A stretch of 64,000 bases of DNA from Williamsia sp. (GTDB taxonomy: Bacteria > Bacteroidota > Bacteroidia > Chitinophagales > Chitinophagaceae): NCBI GenBank assembly GCA_015069695.1, contig JADCRZ010000003.1, forward strand, positions 62,001-126,000. The letters run 5' to 3'. The position numbers and the translations under genes are program-made. The notes beneath the pieces were generated by a model. That model saw nothing but the letters and a program-made list of their open reading frames with translations, did not search any database and was not told the DNA's origin. This document shows, piece by piece, positions 47,401 through 55,649 of the stretch; positions within the stretch are counted from its first letter, which is position 1, and every line of letters starts with the position of its first letter.

Positions 47401-47752
47401 CTGCAATCATGGATTTCTTTTGCGTGCCATAAGCTACTACCACCACTTCATCCAGCGCACCTGCGTTGGTTGATAAAACCACGGTCACATTGTGGTTTCC
47501 CTGCACATCGATCTCCTGCGTCACGTAACCGGTATAGCTCACCAACAGGCGTGTTCGTGCACTGGGCAATTGAATGGAGAAAGTACCATCGTTGTTGGCG
47601 GCAACGCCATTGGTGGTGCCTTTGGCCTTGACGTTGGCGCCGGACAGAGGCTGTCCGTTTTTGTCCAACACCTTCCCCGTTACGGTAAAATTCTGTGCCT
47701 GCAGACAGTAAGACACACAACAGGTCAGCAGGAAAAATAAAAATCTCCTCAT
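44483..47752 (-). CDS. SusC/RagA-family TonB-dependent transporter
   Basis: 1089 residues. Signal peptide (FFLLTCCVSYCLQA-Q), regulatory-like domain (VTGKVLDKNGQPLSGANVKA), plug with VVVAYGTQKKSMIAGAVGTV and LFVIDGVPTTDASQFARLDP, and a long barrel ending in FNVGFRLTF. It is the first gene of the operon SusC-SusD-DUF3823-GH71/99-GH92 that runs down the minus strand to 38093, so it imports the fragments those enzymes make or use. No STN domain is visible. Confidence 0.96.
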   Translation of the reverse strand: MRRFLFFLLTCCVSYCLQAQNFTVTGKVLDKNGQPLSGANVKAKGTTNGVAANNDGTFSIQLPSARTRLLVSYTGYVTQEIDVQGNHNVTVVLSTNAGALDEVVVVAYGTQKKSMIAGAVGTVAPSEIRANVVDNTLNAITGRTPGVQITQLSSQPGMYSGTQSASSSIVIRGFAQYQGDGITPSLLNGGPLFVIDGVPTTDASQFARLDPNEIESFSVIKDGTGAIYGVEAANGVIVVTTRHGIQGRVRVNYTGNYGLQVITRYPKLANAAEYALLFNERQQNGYISGRSDLSALTYTSDQIEQWNKGTLPSADWPRVLFKPRASQQQHNITISGGSDRIQSFTDLSYYQQGGVMASGIDGDKKYNLREVIDATIVKGLTANLNLGFNDVNYNTANTSTATLWSSLIKAAVGGIPPTMPVYANNNPAYLYQFPTTVTQNANIAGLINRNIAGYNNNNSRVFTSNFSLTYAIPAVQGLSAKGFFAYRNTYSENYNLSKAFNQYTFTNGVYIPTLHNSPSSLSESFNQGITDNLQLSLNFERTFGNHHITGLALYEQLYNASDNINAGVQYAVDVIPTLNAGNPSTATNGGSYSRSAQNSYVGRFTYTYGEKYIFDGGFRYEGSSLFGPGHQWGLFPYASAAWRLSKESFLLDNAKWIDNLKLRASYGKSGDDAAANGSTSFPLYQTGYSYPATGNVYANGGSTIGTVFGSGGITKGVNWTSVADPNLTWYTSEQTDIGFEASFWNGKLTLEGDVFRRNRSGLLATPLVAIPTTFGAGIPAQNINSDRTQGWELTVGHTSKVGDVTLHIQANAGFSRTRERHWEETPATNPYNKYRTKYTDRYVDQIWGYTVLGQFQNYAEIYTAPVQDGAGNRSVLPGDYKYADLNGDGVINGYDQKVIATGGNRPQVYFGTNFNLSWKSFDLSFLFQGATRYHISYQDQLGRPFFNAADPLAMYTDRWHLANVFDPTSAWIPGKYPAMGERTNYLGIGFQTIGSGAGTNQYVVNGNTANVYDGTYVRLKQLQLQYSLPTRWYNRIGVNRASVLFTGYNLLTWTKTGLKDFDPEYTDTNLYGYNYPINANFNVGFRLTF

Positions 47753-48175
47753 ATGTCAGATTTTTGGGTTGAGAAACTGAATGATTTGTCCGTTAACAGC
47801 GCGTGCAAAAAGGTTTGCCGGCAGGATGCCTCAACAGGATGCCGGCACTTTTTGCCAGGGAATGGACGCTACCCATAAAAGCGGCTGATTGAATAGGGAA
47901 GTCTTAGCGAAGTGGGTTGCTGAACAGATAGCCGGGAAGCTATACAGCACAGGCAGGGAAAATAGAGGATTTGTTTCATATGGCTTATTTAGTAGAATAG
48001 CTGGTTCAGACTGCAGGGTTGCGCGAAACAAGATCTGTAAACAGCATAAGCTGAACCCGCTGCAATCGGTACAGGAACGAAATAAGAAAGAGGGAATTAA
48101 AATAACCTTAATAATCCCTTAACGGACCTATTAATTTTACAAGCAAGGGGCAAAAGCGCTTCCCTCTGCCTTCCT
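47753..48175. other. Intergenic region upstream of third SusC
   Basis: About 420 bases between the dehydrogenase stop and the SusC start on the minus strand. It contains the hairpin at 47805-47855 and otherwise no supported gene; short open frames are unconvincing. The SusC promoter is expected between that hairpin and 47753. Confidence 0.45.
47805..47855 (-). terminator. Hairpin, likely terminator or leader structure
   Basis: GCAAAAAG-(4 bases)-GCCGGCA at the left pairs with TGCCGGC-A-CTTTTTGC at the right around a 16-base loop. It has a 15-pair stem with one asymmetric bulge and a T-run in the minus-strand product. It lies between the dehydrogenase operon end and the SusC start, so it may end the former or sit in the leader of the latter. 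Confidence 0.45.
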
Positions 48176-50434
48176 TTACTGTTGTTGCTTGTCTTCTTTT
48201 GCCAATTCTTCCAGGGTCCACAGCTTTTCCCGGCCAGCAGTTTCCAAGCGGAGCCTTTTGACCTCATCCGCTGTAACTACCGGCTCAAAGCGCCTGTTCT
48301 CCCTTACAAAATTGTAGCGTATGTAACTCAGTACGGCGGCCACCCATTCATCCTTATTGGCAGCCCCAAACGGCGCCATTACATCGCTGTATGATTTTCC
48401 ATCGATCGGACCGGATAAACCGTTCAGGAGAATGCGGACCAGGTTTTCCTTGCTGCCTGCCACGCGTTGCGAACTGGCCAAGGGCGGTGCAGCCGCATTG
48501 CCCCCGATCAGCAAGCCTTTTCCATCGGGTCCGTGACAGGTGGTGCAAAGCTGTTTGTAGATGCCTTCCCCGTCCAGGATCAGGCCCCTGCGGGCTGCTG
48601 TCATGCTGGCGAGCCGGCCGCCGAATAAAAACGTGTTTTTGTTGACCTCGATGCTGTTGGCCACTGTTTGCAGCAAGGGTTTATAGGAGGATGAGGCAAC
48701 CAGCCTGGTTACGAGCGGCTGTGCGTCTGCTGATTTGCAATAGGAAAGAGAGGAAAGGAGCTGAACCTGCACATCTGCAGAGGGGTCGTTTTGAAGGGCG
48801 GCCAGCTTGCCGATTGTTTGCGCATCGTTTTGTTTCAGGTAGCGCTCGCTGATCCATACGGCGGCCTGCCGTACGCGTGCATCCCCATCCTGCAGCGAAG
48901 CAAAAAGAAGGGCTTTGTCCATGGCGTTCAATCCATCTAACGTCCACAGGGCATGCAGTCTGGCCAGGGTGCCTGTTTTTTGACCGATCCGGGGATGGTT
49001 TCCTGCAGCGATTTCCCTGAGTGCAGGAACCACAGAATGATCGGCGCGTACGATCAATTCCCGTTGGGCGTTTTCCCTCCACCAGGCATTGGGATGGTCG
49101 AGGTAGGTGAGCAGTTGGGCAGCTGACTCGTTCAGGAGGTGCGGTGCCGGCCCTCTTTTAAAGCCATCGTGTACCAGGCGGTAAATACGGCCCTGCCCGA
49201 TGTTTTTATCCAGGCCTTTTTCCAGGATCCTGGGCCGCAGGAAGCTGCCTTCTTTGGTCCAGTTGCTCTCCTGGATAATGCCCCGGTGCATATCGACGAT
49301 GTACAGGCAGCCGTCCGGACCGGTAGCGGTGTTTACAGGCCGGAAGTTCATATCGGCAGAAGCAATAAATTCCTGCTGGTTGTAGGCATTTTTAAGAACT
49401 ACCTTCCCGCCTTCCTGCAGCACTTTGGCGCGGCGGATCAGCCGGCCAACGGGTTCGCAGATCAGCAGGTCGCCCCGCAGGTCGGCGGGCAGCGCGTCTC
49501 CCCTGTAAACAGATTGTCCGCAGTTGGCGGTAAAATGATTGAGTGTGGTATCAGGCCGCAACCGTCCCATCCCGCCCTGCACATCGGGCGTGGCAATGAT
49601 CGGCCATACGGCCTGGAACTCATCATCAAACTGATCGCGTGGATTTAACAGGCCATAGGAAGGATTGAGCTGGAAGCCCAGCGCCGGGATCTCTGCGCCG
49701 GCACTGGAAAAGTACAGTCTTCCGTAATCATCATTGGCAACGCCCCATTGCCCGCCCGGCGAATTGGCCAGGGAATCGGCCTGCAGCTTGCCATCTACAT
49801 AGCGGTAACGCACCGGGTCGCAGCTTACATAAATCCAGTTGTCTATATTCCAGAGCAGGCCGCTTTTCTGGTGTTCCAGGTTGCGGGTATCGGGTTTGTC
49901 GTTTTTGTATACCAAGTTTTTTTCATCTGCCTTGCCATCTCCATTCCGGTCTTCGTAGCTAAAGATGTTGTAGGTATAAGTTTCATTTACCAGCAGCTTA
50001 TGCCCCAAACACAGCAACATCCGGGGCAATACCAGGCTGTCTATAAAAGTGGTGCGCTTGTCCATCTTGCCGTCTCCGTTTGTGTCTTCCAGCCGCGCAA
50101 CCTGGCAAACAGGCCGGTTCTCACCCGTGCCATCCACATCCTGCATATAGGTGCGCATCTCAGCCACATACATGGCGGCATTGCCGTCCCATACAATCGC
50201 CACCGGCTCTTTGATCATGGGCTCACTGGCTACGAGCTCGAGATGATAGCCGGGAGGAAGGCTGATCGCCTGCATACTTTCCTTTGCGGTTAAGTAAGCC
50301 GGATTGGGATGCGGGTTGACAATGATTTTACCTGTTGCATCACGCTGAAATGCGGCCGGACGCGAGACTTTGCAATAACAGACAAATAAGCTCGGGGCAA
50401 TAAAGAGACAGGCAACCGTTTTCCGGATGTTCAT
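48176..50434 (-). CDS. PVC-type membrane-bound dehydrogenase with C-terminal cytochrome c
   Basis: 752 residues with a probable lipoprotein leader (SLFVCYC). The N-terminal part (about 50-400) is a six-bladed propeller of the PQQ/glucose-dehydrogenase type (YHLELVASEPMIKEPVAIVW; EDTNGDGKMDKRTTFIDSLV). The middle has HEAT-like helices (about 420-600), and the end is a cytochrome c domain with heme motif CTTCH (about 628-632) and a Met candidate in VMAPFGA. The form is that of the PVC-type heme-binding dehydrogenases common in Bacteroidota and Planctomycetes, thought to oxidise sugars or alcohols in the periplasm. It is followed on the strand by the SusC operon and preceded by ThuA and cytochrome c genes. 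Confidence 0.88.
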   Translation of the reverse strand: MNIRKTVACLFIAPSLFVCYCKVSRPAAFQRDATGKIIVNPHPNPAYLTAKESMQAISLPPGYHLELVASEPMIKEPVAIVWDGNAAMYVAEMRTYMQDVDGTGENRPVCQVARLEDTNGDGKMDKRTTFIDSLVLPRMLLCLGHKLLVNETYTYNIFSYEDRNGDGKADEKNLVYKNDKPDTRNLEHQKSGLLWNIDNWIYVSCDPVRYRYVDGKLQADSLANSPGGQWGVANDDYGRLYFSSAGAEIPALGFQLNPSYGLLNPRDQFDDEFQAVWPIIATPDVQGGMGRLRPDTTLNHFTANCGQSVYRGDALPADLRGDLLICEPVGRLIRRAKVLQEGGKVVLKNAYNQQEFIASADMNFRPVNTATGPDGCLYIVDMHRGIIQESNWTKEGSFLRPRILEKGLDKNIGQGRIYRLVHDGFKRGPAPHLLNESAAQLLTYLDHPNAWWRENAQRELIVRADHSVVPALREIAAGNHPRIGQKTGTLARLHALWTLDGLNAMDKALLFASLQDGDARVRQAAVWISERYLKQNDAQTIGKLAALQNDPSADVQVQLLSSLSYCKSADAQPLVTRLVASSSYKPLLQTVANSIEVNKNTFLFGGRLASMTAARRGLILDGEGIYKQLCTTCHGPDGKGLLIGGNAAAPPLASSQRVAGSKENLVRILLNGLSGPIDGKSYSDVMAPFGAANKDEWVAAVLSYIRYNFVRENRRFEPVVTADEVKRLRLETAGREKLWTLEELAKEDKQQQ

Positions 50435-50483
50435 GCAGATGGGTTTTAAAAAATTGAAAGAATGCAGGTGATCAGCAGGCGAT

Positions 50484-51212
50484 CTACTTCATCGCATACT
50501 CGATCCCGCCGAGAATATGTTGTATGTACAATGGGTCTGTATAGGATTCGTCCGTATGGCCCAGCTCCGTATAGAAAGCCTTGCCGCCATCATAGGTATG
50601 ATACCAGGCCATGGGGTGATCGGCTCCGTTCTTTCCACCCTGGTAGCTGCTTTCATCGATCTTGATCAGGACATTCAACCCTGTGGCCATCCATTTGAAA
50701 TTGTACCACTCGTCTTTTCGTTTCCAGGTTTCGGGCAAATGTTTTGTTGAAACATGGCGGCGGTCTACCACGTTCAGTACAGCTTCCTGCTGGTTGGGAT
50801 GGCTGCCGAAATAAGCGCCTACCAGGTTGCCGTACCAGGGCCAGTTGTATTCGCAGTCGGTGGCAGCATGAATGCCTACAAAGCCCCCGCCTGAACGGAT
50901 GTACTGCTCGAAGGCAGCCTGCTGTTCATCATTCAACACATCACCGGTTGTGCTCAGGAATACAACAGCCGCGTATTGCTTTAGATTGGCCGTTGTAAAA
51001 ACACCTGCATCGGCGGTTGTATCTACATCAAACTTATGCTCGGCACCCAGCTGGTAAATTGTTTTTGCGCCAATGGCAATAGATCCGTGATGATAGCCAG
51101 CCGTTTTGTAAAACACCAGGATCCTTTTGTTTTTTGCTGTCACAGGCCGGGCAGCCACAAACAGTACAAATACAAGAAAGGAAAGGAGCGCGAAGCCTGA
51201 ATACTTTTTCAT
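50484..51212 (-). CDS. ThuA-domain secreted protein
   Basis: 242 residues; signal peptide (LLSFLVFVLFVAARPVTA) and then a single ThuA domain with a glutamine-amidotransferase-like fold: RILVFYKTAGYHHGSI, VFLSTTGDVLNDEQQAAFEQ, GGGFVGIHAATD, HPMAWYHTYDGGKAFYTELG. ThuA-like proteins accompany sugar oxidation and keto-sugar pathways, but their exact reaction is often unsettled. It lies 49 bases upstream of the dehydrogenase-cytochrome gene and is probably co-transcribed. Export places it in the periplasm with that enzyme. Confidence 0.9.
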   Translation of the reverse strand: MKKYSGFALLSFLVFVLFVAARPVTAKNKRILVFYKTAGYHHGSIAIGAKTIYQLGAEHKFDVDTTADAGVFTTANLKQYAAVVFLSTTGDVLNDEQQAAFEQYIRSGGGFVGIHAATDCEYNWPWYGNLVGAYFGSHPNQQEAVLNVVDRRHVSTKHLPETWKRKDEWYNFKWMATGLNVLIKIDESSYQGGKNGADHPMAWYHTYDGGKAFYTELGHTDESYTDPLYIQHILGGIEYAMK

Positions 51213-51342
51213 ATGTTATGTTTTAACCAAGGTAGCAAGCTTTTATTTGCCGGAACAAATTTGGTCCGGGCCTGCTATGATTTGGTGTTGTATACCTGCA
51301 ACCATTGACGATTAAAAAATCTGTCTGTTGATAATACCTCAG

Positions 51343-51861
51343 TTATTTTTCTTTCAGGGAAAGGATATACGCCACCATTTTTTGTGCATCCTCCCGGGCA
51401 AGCTGTGGATGAGGTGCCATCGGTACCTGTCCCCATACGCCGGTACCTCCCTTGATCACTTTGTCGGTCAGGGCTTGAAGTGCTCCTTTGTCCGAAGCAT
51501 ATTTTTGCGCTACATCTGTATAGGCCGGGCCAACAAACCTGGTGTTGATCTTATGACAGACCAGACAATCAGATTTTGTGATCAAAGCCTCACCTTCATG
51601 CGGTTCTGTTTGAGCGGTGGGCTTTGACGAAGCCACTGCACCAGGTTTGGCTTTTGCCGCAACAGGTTTCTTTGGGGAAGGCTGCGTTTTTGCAGAAGCT
51701 GAGCCCCTTTGGGTTTGTACCGGCTGCAAGAAGAAAGGGGTGTTGGTTTGGAGGGCCTGCCCCAAATTCCCTACCGGCTGGTTGTTGGTTTTAAAAGCAC
51801 ACAACGCAGCCATGCATACACACACGAAAGCATCACTGAAGGAGGTCAGCATTTTTTTCAT
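51343..51861 (-). CDS. Periplasmic class I cytochrome c
   Basis: 172 residues. The N-terminus has a hydrophobic leader (AFVCVCMAALCAF) and a long Ala/Lys/Pro-rich tether to about residue 85. The cytochrome domain carries CLVCH (about 99-103), FVGPAYTDVAQKYASD and the Met ligand in QVPMAPHPQL. The tethered form suggests an electron shuttle held at a membrane that accepts electrons from the dehydrogenase-cytochrome fusion two genes downstream. It is on the same strand, about 130 bases ahead of the ThuA gene. Confidence 0.88.
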   Translation of the reverse strand: MKKMLTSFSDAFVCVCMAALCAFKTNNQPVGNLGQALQTNTPFFLQPVQTQRGSASAKTQPSPKKPVAAKAKPGAVASSKPTAQTEPHEGEALITKSDCLVCHKINTRFVGPAYTDVAQKYASDKGALQALTDKVIKGGTGVWGQVPMAPHPQLAREDAQKMVAYILSLKEK

Positions 51862-52033
51862 TCAACCTGATTTTTTAAACTGATCGTCTTTGAACTGTTG
51901 TTTATATCAATTTCTCAAAGAGAAGCTTGTTAGTAAATCCGTGCTCAAAGAACCACTTAGCGGCTTAAAAAAAGATTAAAAATGGATTAATGCTGAGAAA
52001 GGAGGATATAATTTAATGGAACAAGCCTATTTT

Positions 52034-52849
52034 TTAGTTCATGACCATCATCATCAACTGCCATTTTCCCCGGTCTGCGATCCAGACCCACATATAATTT
52101 GCCTTTTTCTGGTTGGCGGTCGTTTTGCCATAACTCACGAGCATGTCACCGGCCGGGGAAAGCCAGCGCCCCACGGGTTCAAATTGGTAATGCCCCAGAA
52201 CGGTTTCATCAAAATCATCCATCTCCCGGCTGTGGACAGGCTGTCTGTCATTGACCAGGATCCAGGCGTCCGGCACGCTGTATTCTTTTAACAGGCCTCT
52301 CTTTCCGCTCTTGTATGCTTCTATGAATTCCTGTTCTCTTTCCGTCACTTCGGCCGTATCTGCACGCACACCACCAGCCGGCTGGAGCGCTCTTCTAACA
52401 ACCCGCTCTTCATCCGGGGCCGGATCGTTGTGGTGGATACCAATATCGCAGAGCACGGTCCACCTGCCTGTTTTGCTTCTATGCCAGAGGGAAGCAAAAT
52501 GCCCGAAATGACCGGCGGTTTGAGCAGCCCGGTCGGGCCGGTATTCGGAAGGGCCCATGGTACAACCAAAATCGCCGGATGCAGAGAGTACGGCAAACCG
52601 GGGGCGCCAGAGCAGCAGGGAGCTGTCTTCCGGAATGTCGCGGCTCCAGCGGGTGTAGCCGTTCAGGATTTCTCCCTGGCTGAATACAATGCTGCTGCTA
52701 TCAAGAAAGCCAAGAAAAGCTTTCCGGGTAGATGTGCTGGCTGCGGTGGAAGCAAAGCTCCGTTCTGCGTTTAACAACGCGTCAACGGCGGGCTGGGCAT
52801 AACACATACTTTGCAACAGCAGGCACAGGAGAAACAGGTTGGATCGCAT
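52034..52849 (-). CDS. Secreted NTF2/SnoaL-like protein (DUF4440-type)
   Basis: Start placed at MRSNLFLLCLLLQSMCYAQ, which gives a signal peptide; the frame is open to 53044, but that part overlaps the divergent gene and is not protein-like. About 271 residues containing two NTF2-type cone folds: one around AVDALLNAERSFASTAASTS and a second around EREQEFIEAYKSGKRGLLKE ... YMWVWIADRGKWQLMMMV. DUF4440-like proteins bind small hydrophobic or sugar-derived ligands; no catalytic site can be assigned. It shares a 64-base divergent promoter region with the alginate-lyase-like gene. Confidence 0.75.
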   Translation of the reverse strand: MRSNLFLLCLLLQSMCYAQPAVDALLNAERSFASTAASTSTRKAFLGFLDSSSIVFSQGEILNGYTRWSRDIPEDSSLLLWRPRFAVLSASGDFGCTMGPSEYRPDRAAQTAGHFGHFASLWHRSKTGRWTVLCDIGIHHNDPAPDEERVVRRALQPAGGVRADTAEVTEREQEFIEAYKSGKRGLLKEYSVPDAWILVNDRQPVHSREMDDFDETVLGHYQFEPVGRWLSPAGDMLVSYGKTTANQKKANYMWVWIADRGKWQLMMMVMN

Positions 52850-52913
52850 ACGATAGATGGGTTTAAGCGCAAAAGATCTCTGTAAATTACTATTTTCATC
52901 TTCACATTGCACC

Positions 52914-54146
52914 ATGAAAAAAGCCCTGTTTATACTTGGCACCGGACTCTTGCTGCAGGCTGTCCCTGCACGATCAAAACCAGTTTCGATGCGCAGCCTG
53001 CAACAGGCAGCAAGCAGTCCTGGCCACTTCTCAATTGTCAACAAACCGTATTATACCCAGGCTGTCCGCGTCCTGCGTCCCTCCGTTCTTGCAGCAGCTG
53101 CCTGGGCCATGCAGCAGGAGCCGGTTACGGTAACGGCCACCCGGTCTGAACGGAGCCAGGGCGGGAAACATGATTTTTATTCCGAAGGTGATTACTGGTG
53201 GCCCAACCCCCGGTTTCCTGACAGCCCGTACATCCAACGCGATGGCATCACCAACCCCGATAACTTTACGGCACACCGGCAGGCCATGATCCGGTTCAGC
53301 CGCGTAGTGGGTGCGCTGGCCTCGGCCTGGAAGATCACCGGAGAAGAAAAATGGGTGCGGCAGGCAGTCAGGCATTGCAAAGCCTGGTTCGTTGATACGG
53401 CCACCCTGATGCATCCCAACCTGCTGTATGCGCAGGCCATCAAGGGGAGGGCTACCGGCCGCGGCATCGGCATCATCGACACCATCCACTTTATGGAAGT
53501 GGTGCAGGCCTTGTTGGTCATGGAAGGGGCACCAGGGATGGATCAGCATGCGCTGGCGCTGATCCGCCGTTGGTTTGAGCAATACCTGCAATGGCTTACC
53601 ACGCATCCCTATGGCAAAGATGAGATGAACGCCGCCAACAACCATGGCACCTGCTGGGCCATGCAGGTAGCTGCTTTTGCCAGGTTTACCGGTAACAAGG
53701 AGTTGATGAACTTTTGCAGCGAGCGGTATAAGACAATCCTCCTGCCCAAGCAAATGGCAGAAGACGGCAGCTTTCCGCTGGAACTGAAAAGAACCAAACC
53801 CTATGGCTACTCGATCTTTAACCTGGATGCCATGACCATGCTCTGCCAGATCCTTTCCACACCACAGGATGATCTGTGGAACTACAAAACGCCTGACGGC
53901 AAATCGATCCGCAAGGGCATTGAATTTTTACACCCGTATGTTGCCGACAAAAGCCGGTGGACTTACCCGCAGGATGTGATGTACTGGAACAACTGGCCGG
54001 TAGCACAACCGTTCCTGATCCTGGGAGCCAACGCATTTGACCGACCCGCCTGGTTTGATACCTGGAAAAAGGGGGATCATGCGCCCAAAGTAGAAGAGAT
54101 CATCCGGAATCTGCCTGTTCGCAATCCGCTTATTTGGATAGATTAG
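52914..54146 (+). CDS. Alginate-lyase-fold polysaccharide lyase
   Basis: Start at MKKALFILGTGLLLQAVPA (signal peptide); an upstream in-frame ATG at 52857 lies in the divergent promoter. About 410 residues forming an (alpha/alpha) toroid of the alginate_lyase Pfam type: YWWPNPRFPDSPYIQRDG, RFSRVVGALASAWKITGEEK, the active-site region MNAANNHGTCWAMQVAAFAR (N-N-H-G near 241) and DGSFPLELKRTKPYGYSIFN. PL5- and PL38-like lyases share these marks; substrate could be alginate, glucuronan or another uronate polymer. It is followed after 30 bases by an SGNH esterase gene, which suggests that the polymer is O-acylated. Confidence 0.87.
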   Translation: MKKALFILGTGLLLQAVPARSKPVSMRSLQQAASSPGHFSIVNKPYYTQAVRVLRPSVLAAAAWAMQQEPVTVTATRSERSQGGKHDFYSEGDYWWPNPRFPDSPYIQRDGITNPDNFTAHRQAMIRFSRVVGALASAWKITGEEKWVRQAVRHCKAWFVDTATLMHPNLLYAQAIKGRATGRGIGIIDTIHFMEVVQALLVMEGAPGMDQHALALIRRWFEQYLQWLTTHPYGKDEMNAANNHGTCWAMQVAAFARFTGNKELMNFCSERYKTILLPKQMAEDGSFPLELKRTKPYGYSIFNLDAMTMLCQILSTPQDDLWNYKTPDGKSIRKGIEFLHPYVADKSRWTYPQDVMYWNNWPVAQPFLILGANAFDRPAWFDTWKKGDHAPKVEEIIRNLPVRNPLIWID

Positions 54147-54176
54147 CTGGCTGACTTAAATTGGCCGGCAGAACGT

Positions 54177-55433
54177 ATGAAAGCAACCGTACTCTTTTTT
54201 TTATGCACCTGGCTGGCCGTGCCTGTTGCTTTTACCCAGCCGATCCCGGTAGAAGAAGCGGTTCCCTACAATTTTGTTTACCCGCAGCTCAACAACATCG
54301 CCAACCTGGCTGGCCTGGAACCCTTCTATGCAAAGCTGCTCCGCCTGAAGAAGGAAGGCAAAGGCCCTGTCAGGATCGTGCACATTGGCGACTCACATTT
54401 ACAAGCCGATCTGCTGACGGGCGTTGTGCGCAACAGGATGCAGGCCTGTTTTGGCAATGCAGGGCGCGGACTGGTATTTCCTTACCAGCTTGCCAGATCG
54501 AATGCGCCGCCTGATATCCTTTCTTCTTCCAACGTTTCGTGGCAGGCTAACAGGCTGGCACACCCGGAGATTGCCATTGCATCGGGCGTTGCAGGTTTTT
54601 GCATCCAGACGGCAGCTGCGCGGCCGGTCATTAATTTATCACTAAAACCCACAGAAGATGCTGCCCAACTGTTTACACGGGTCCGCATTTTTACGGGTCC
54701 GGAACAGGATACCGGTTTGGTGCTGCATGCTGATAACAACGATACTGACTATGTGCTCACAAGAGATACAGACAGTTCGCTTTTCCTGGAAGCACAGCTC
54801 GACCAGCCGGCCAGCAGCATCTCACTTTATCCTTCCCTTACACCTTTTCAATTCTACGGTGCTTCATTCGAAAAGGGAGACGGCGGCGTGCTCTACCATA
54901 CCATCGGCGTGAATGGCGCCACATACGGGCAATACAACAAGGCCCTGCTTTTCTGGCAACAGCTGCCGGCCCTTTCAGCCGACCTGTACATCATATCCAT
55001 GGGAACCAATGAAGCACAGAAATCGCATCCCGATCTGGCGACATTCAAGCTGGAGCTGCTCGCCATGGTAACAAAATTAAAAGCTGCCTCACCCGACGCT
55101 GCCATCCTGCTTACTTCACCCGCAGATTCTTATTTCGGTGGCAGAACCCTGAGCAACCCGATGAAATTAATCAGCAAGGCCCTGGCAGATTTTTGTGCAG
55201 AACAGTCGCTCCCCTTCTGGGACCTCTATACCATTACAGGCGGCTACGGCTCAGCCCGCAGCTGGGCCAAAGGAGGCCTGATGAGCCATGACCGGATCCA
55301 TTACATCAAACCCGGCTATGAGCTCCAGGGCAATCTCCTCTTCACAGCCCTCGCAAAAGGATACAATCTTTATCAGGGCAGGTTCAACAGCCCGTTTGAA
55401 CTGTTGGAGAAATTGCCGGGAGTGAACAAGTAA
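54177..55433 (+). CDS. SGNH/GDSL hydrolase, secreted
   Basis: 418 residues with a signal peptide (TVLFFLCTWLAVPVAFT-Q). SGNH blocks: RIVHIGDSHLQADL (Ser near 73), DLYIISMGTNEAQKSHPD for the Gly/Asn part, and DRIHYIKPGYELQ with the Asp/His pair (about 372/375). A beta-sandwich insert (about 140-235) lies between the first and second blocks. These enzymes remove or transfer acetyl esters on polysaccharides. It is homologous to the SGNH protein at 57146 (shared ...GDS...DL... start and G-x-G-x-V pattern) and is coupled to the lyase gene upstream. Confidence 0.88.
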   Translation: MKATVLFFLCTWLAVPVAFTQPIPVEEAVPYNFVYPQLNNIANLAGLEPFYAKLLRLKKEGKGPVRIVHIGDSHLQADLLTGVVRNRMQACFGNAGRGLVFPYQLARSNAPPDILSSSNVSWQANRLAHPEIAIASGVAGFCIQTAAARPVINLSLKPTEDAAQLFTRVRIFTGPEQDTGLVLHADNNDTDYVLTRDTDSSLFLEAQLDQPASSISLYPSLTPFQFYGASFEKGDGGVLYHTIGVNGATYGQYNKALLFWQQLPALSADLYIISMGTNEAQKSHPDLATFKLELLAMVTKLKAASPDAAILLTSPADSYFGGRTLSNPMKLISKALADFCAEQSLPFWDLYTITGGYGSARSWAKGGLMSHDRIHYIKPGYELQGNLLFTALAKGYNLYQGRFNSPFELLEKLPGVNK

Positions 55434-55460
55434 GATAGATTTCACTCCCTATGTATTGTA

Positions 55461-55606
55461 TGTTCCGGCACGAACATTCCATTGGTGTTTCATGTTCCGG
55501 TAAGAACACAGCGAAACTGGTTTCTGTCTACGAGATATTACCACAGGAACATGGTGAACAGGGGACGCAGCTGGTGCTAATAACATGCTCCTTCTGGAAC
55601 ATGCGA
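55461..55606. repeat. Cluster of GTTCC/GGAAC inverted repeats between convergent genes
   Basis: TGTTC-N6-GAACA occurs twice (55461-55476 and 55493-55508, centres 32 bases apart). Further GGAACAT/TGAACA elements follow at about 55546-55560, and another inverted pair ATGCTCC-N4-GGAACAT near 55584-55602. The region lies in the 216-base gap between the convergent SGNH and MBOAT genes. The regular half-sites look like protein-binding sites; their role at a convergent 3' junction is unclear. Confidence 0.5.
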
Positions 55607-55649
55607 TATTATTGCCATCACCTTGAAATGTACATACGATCATGCTTCA

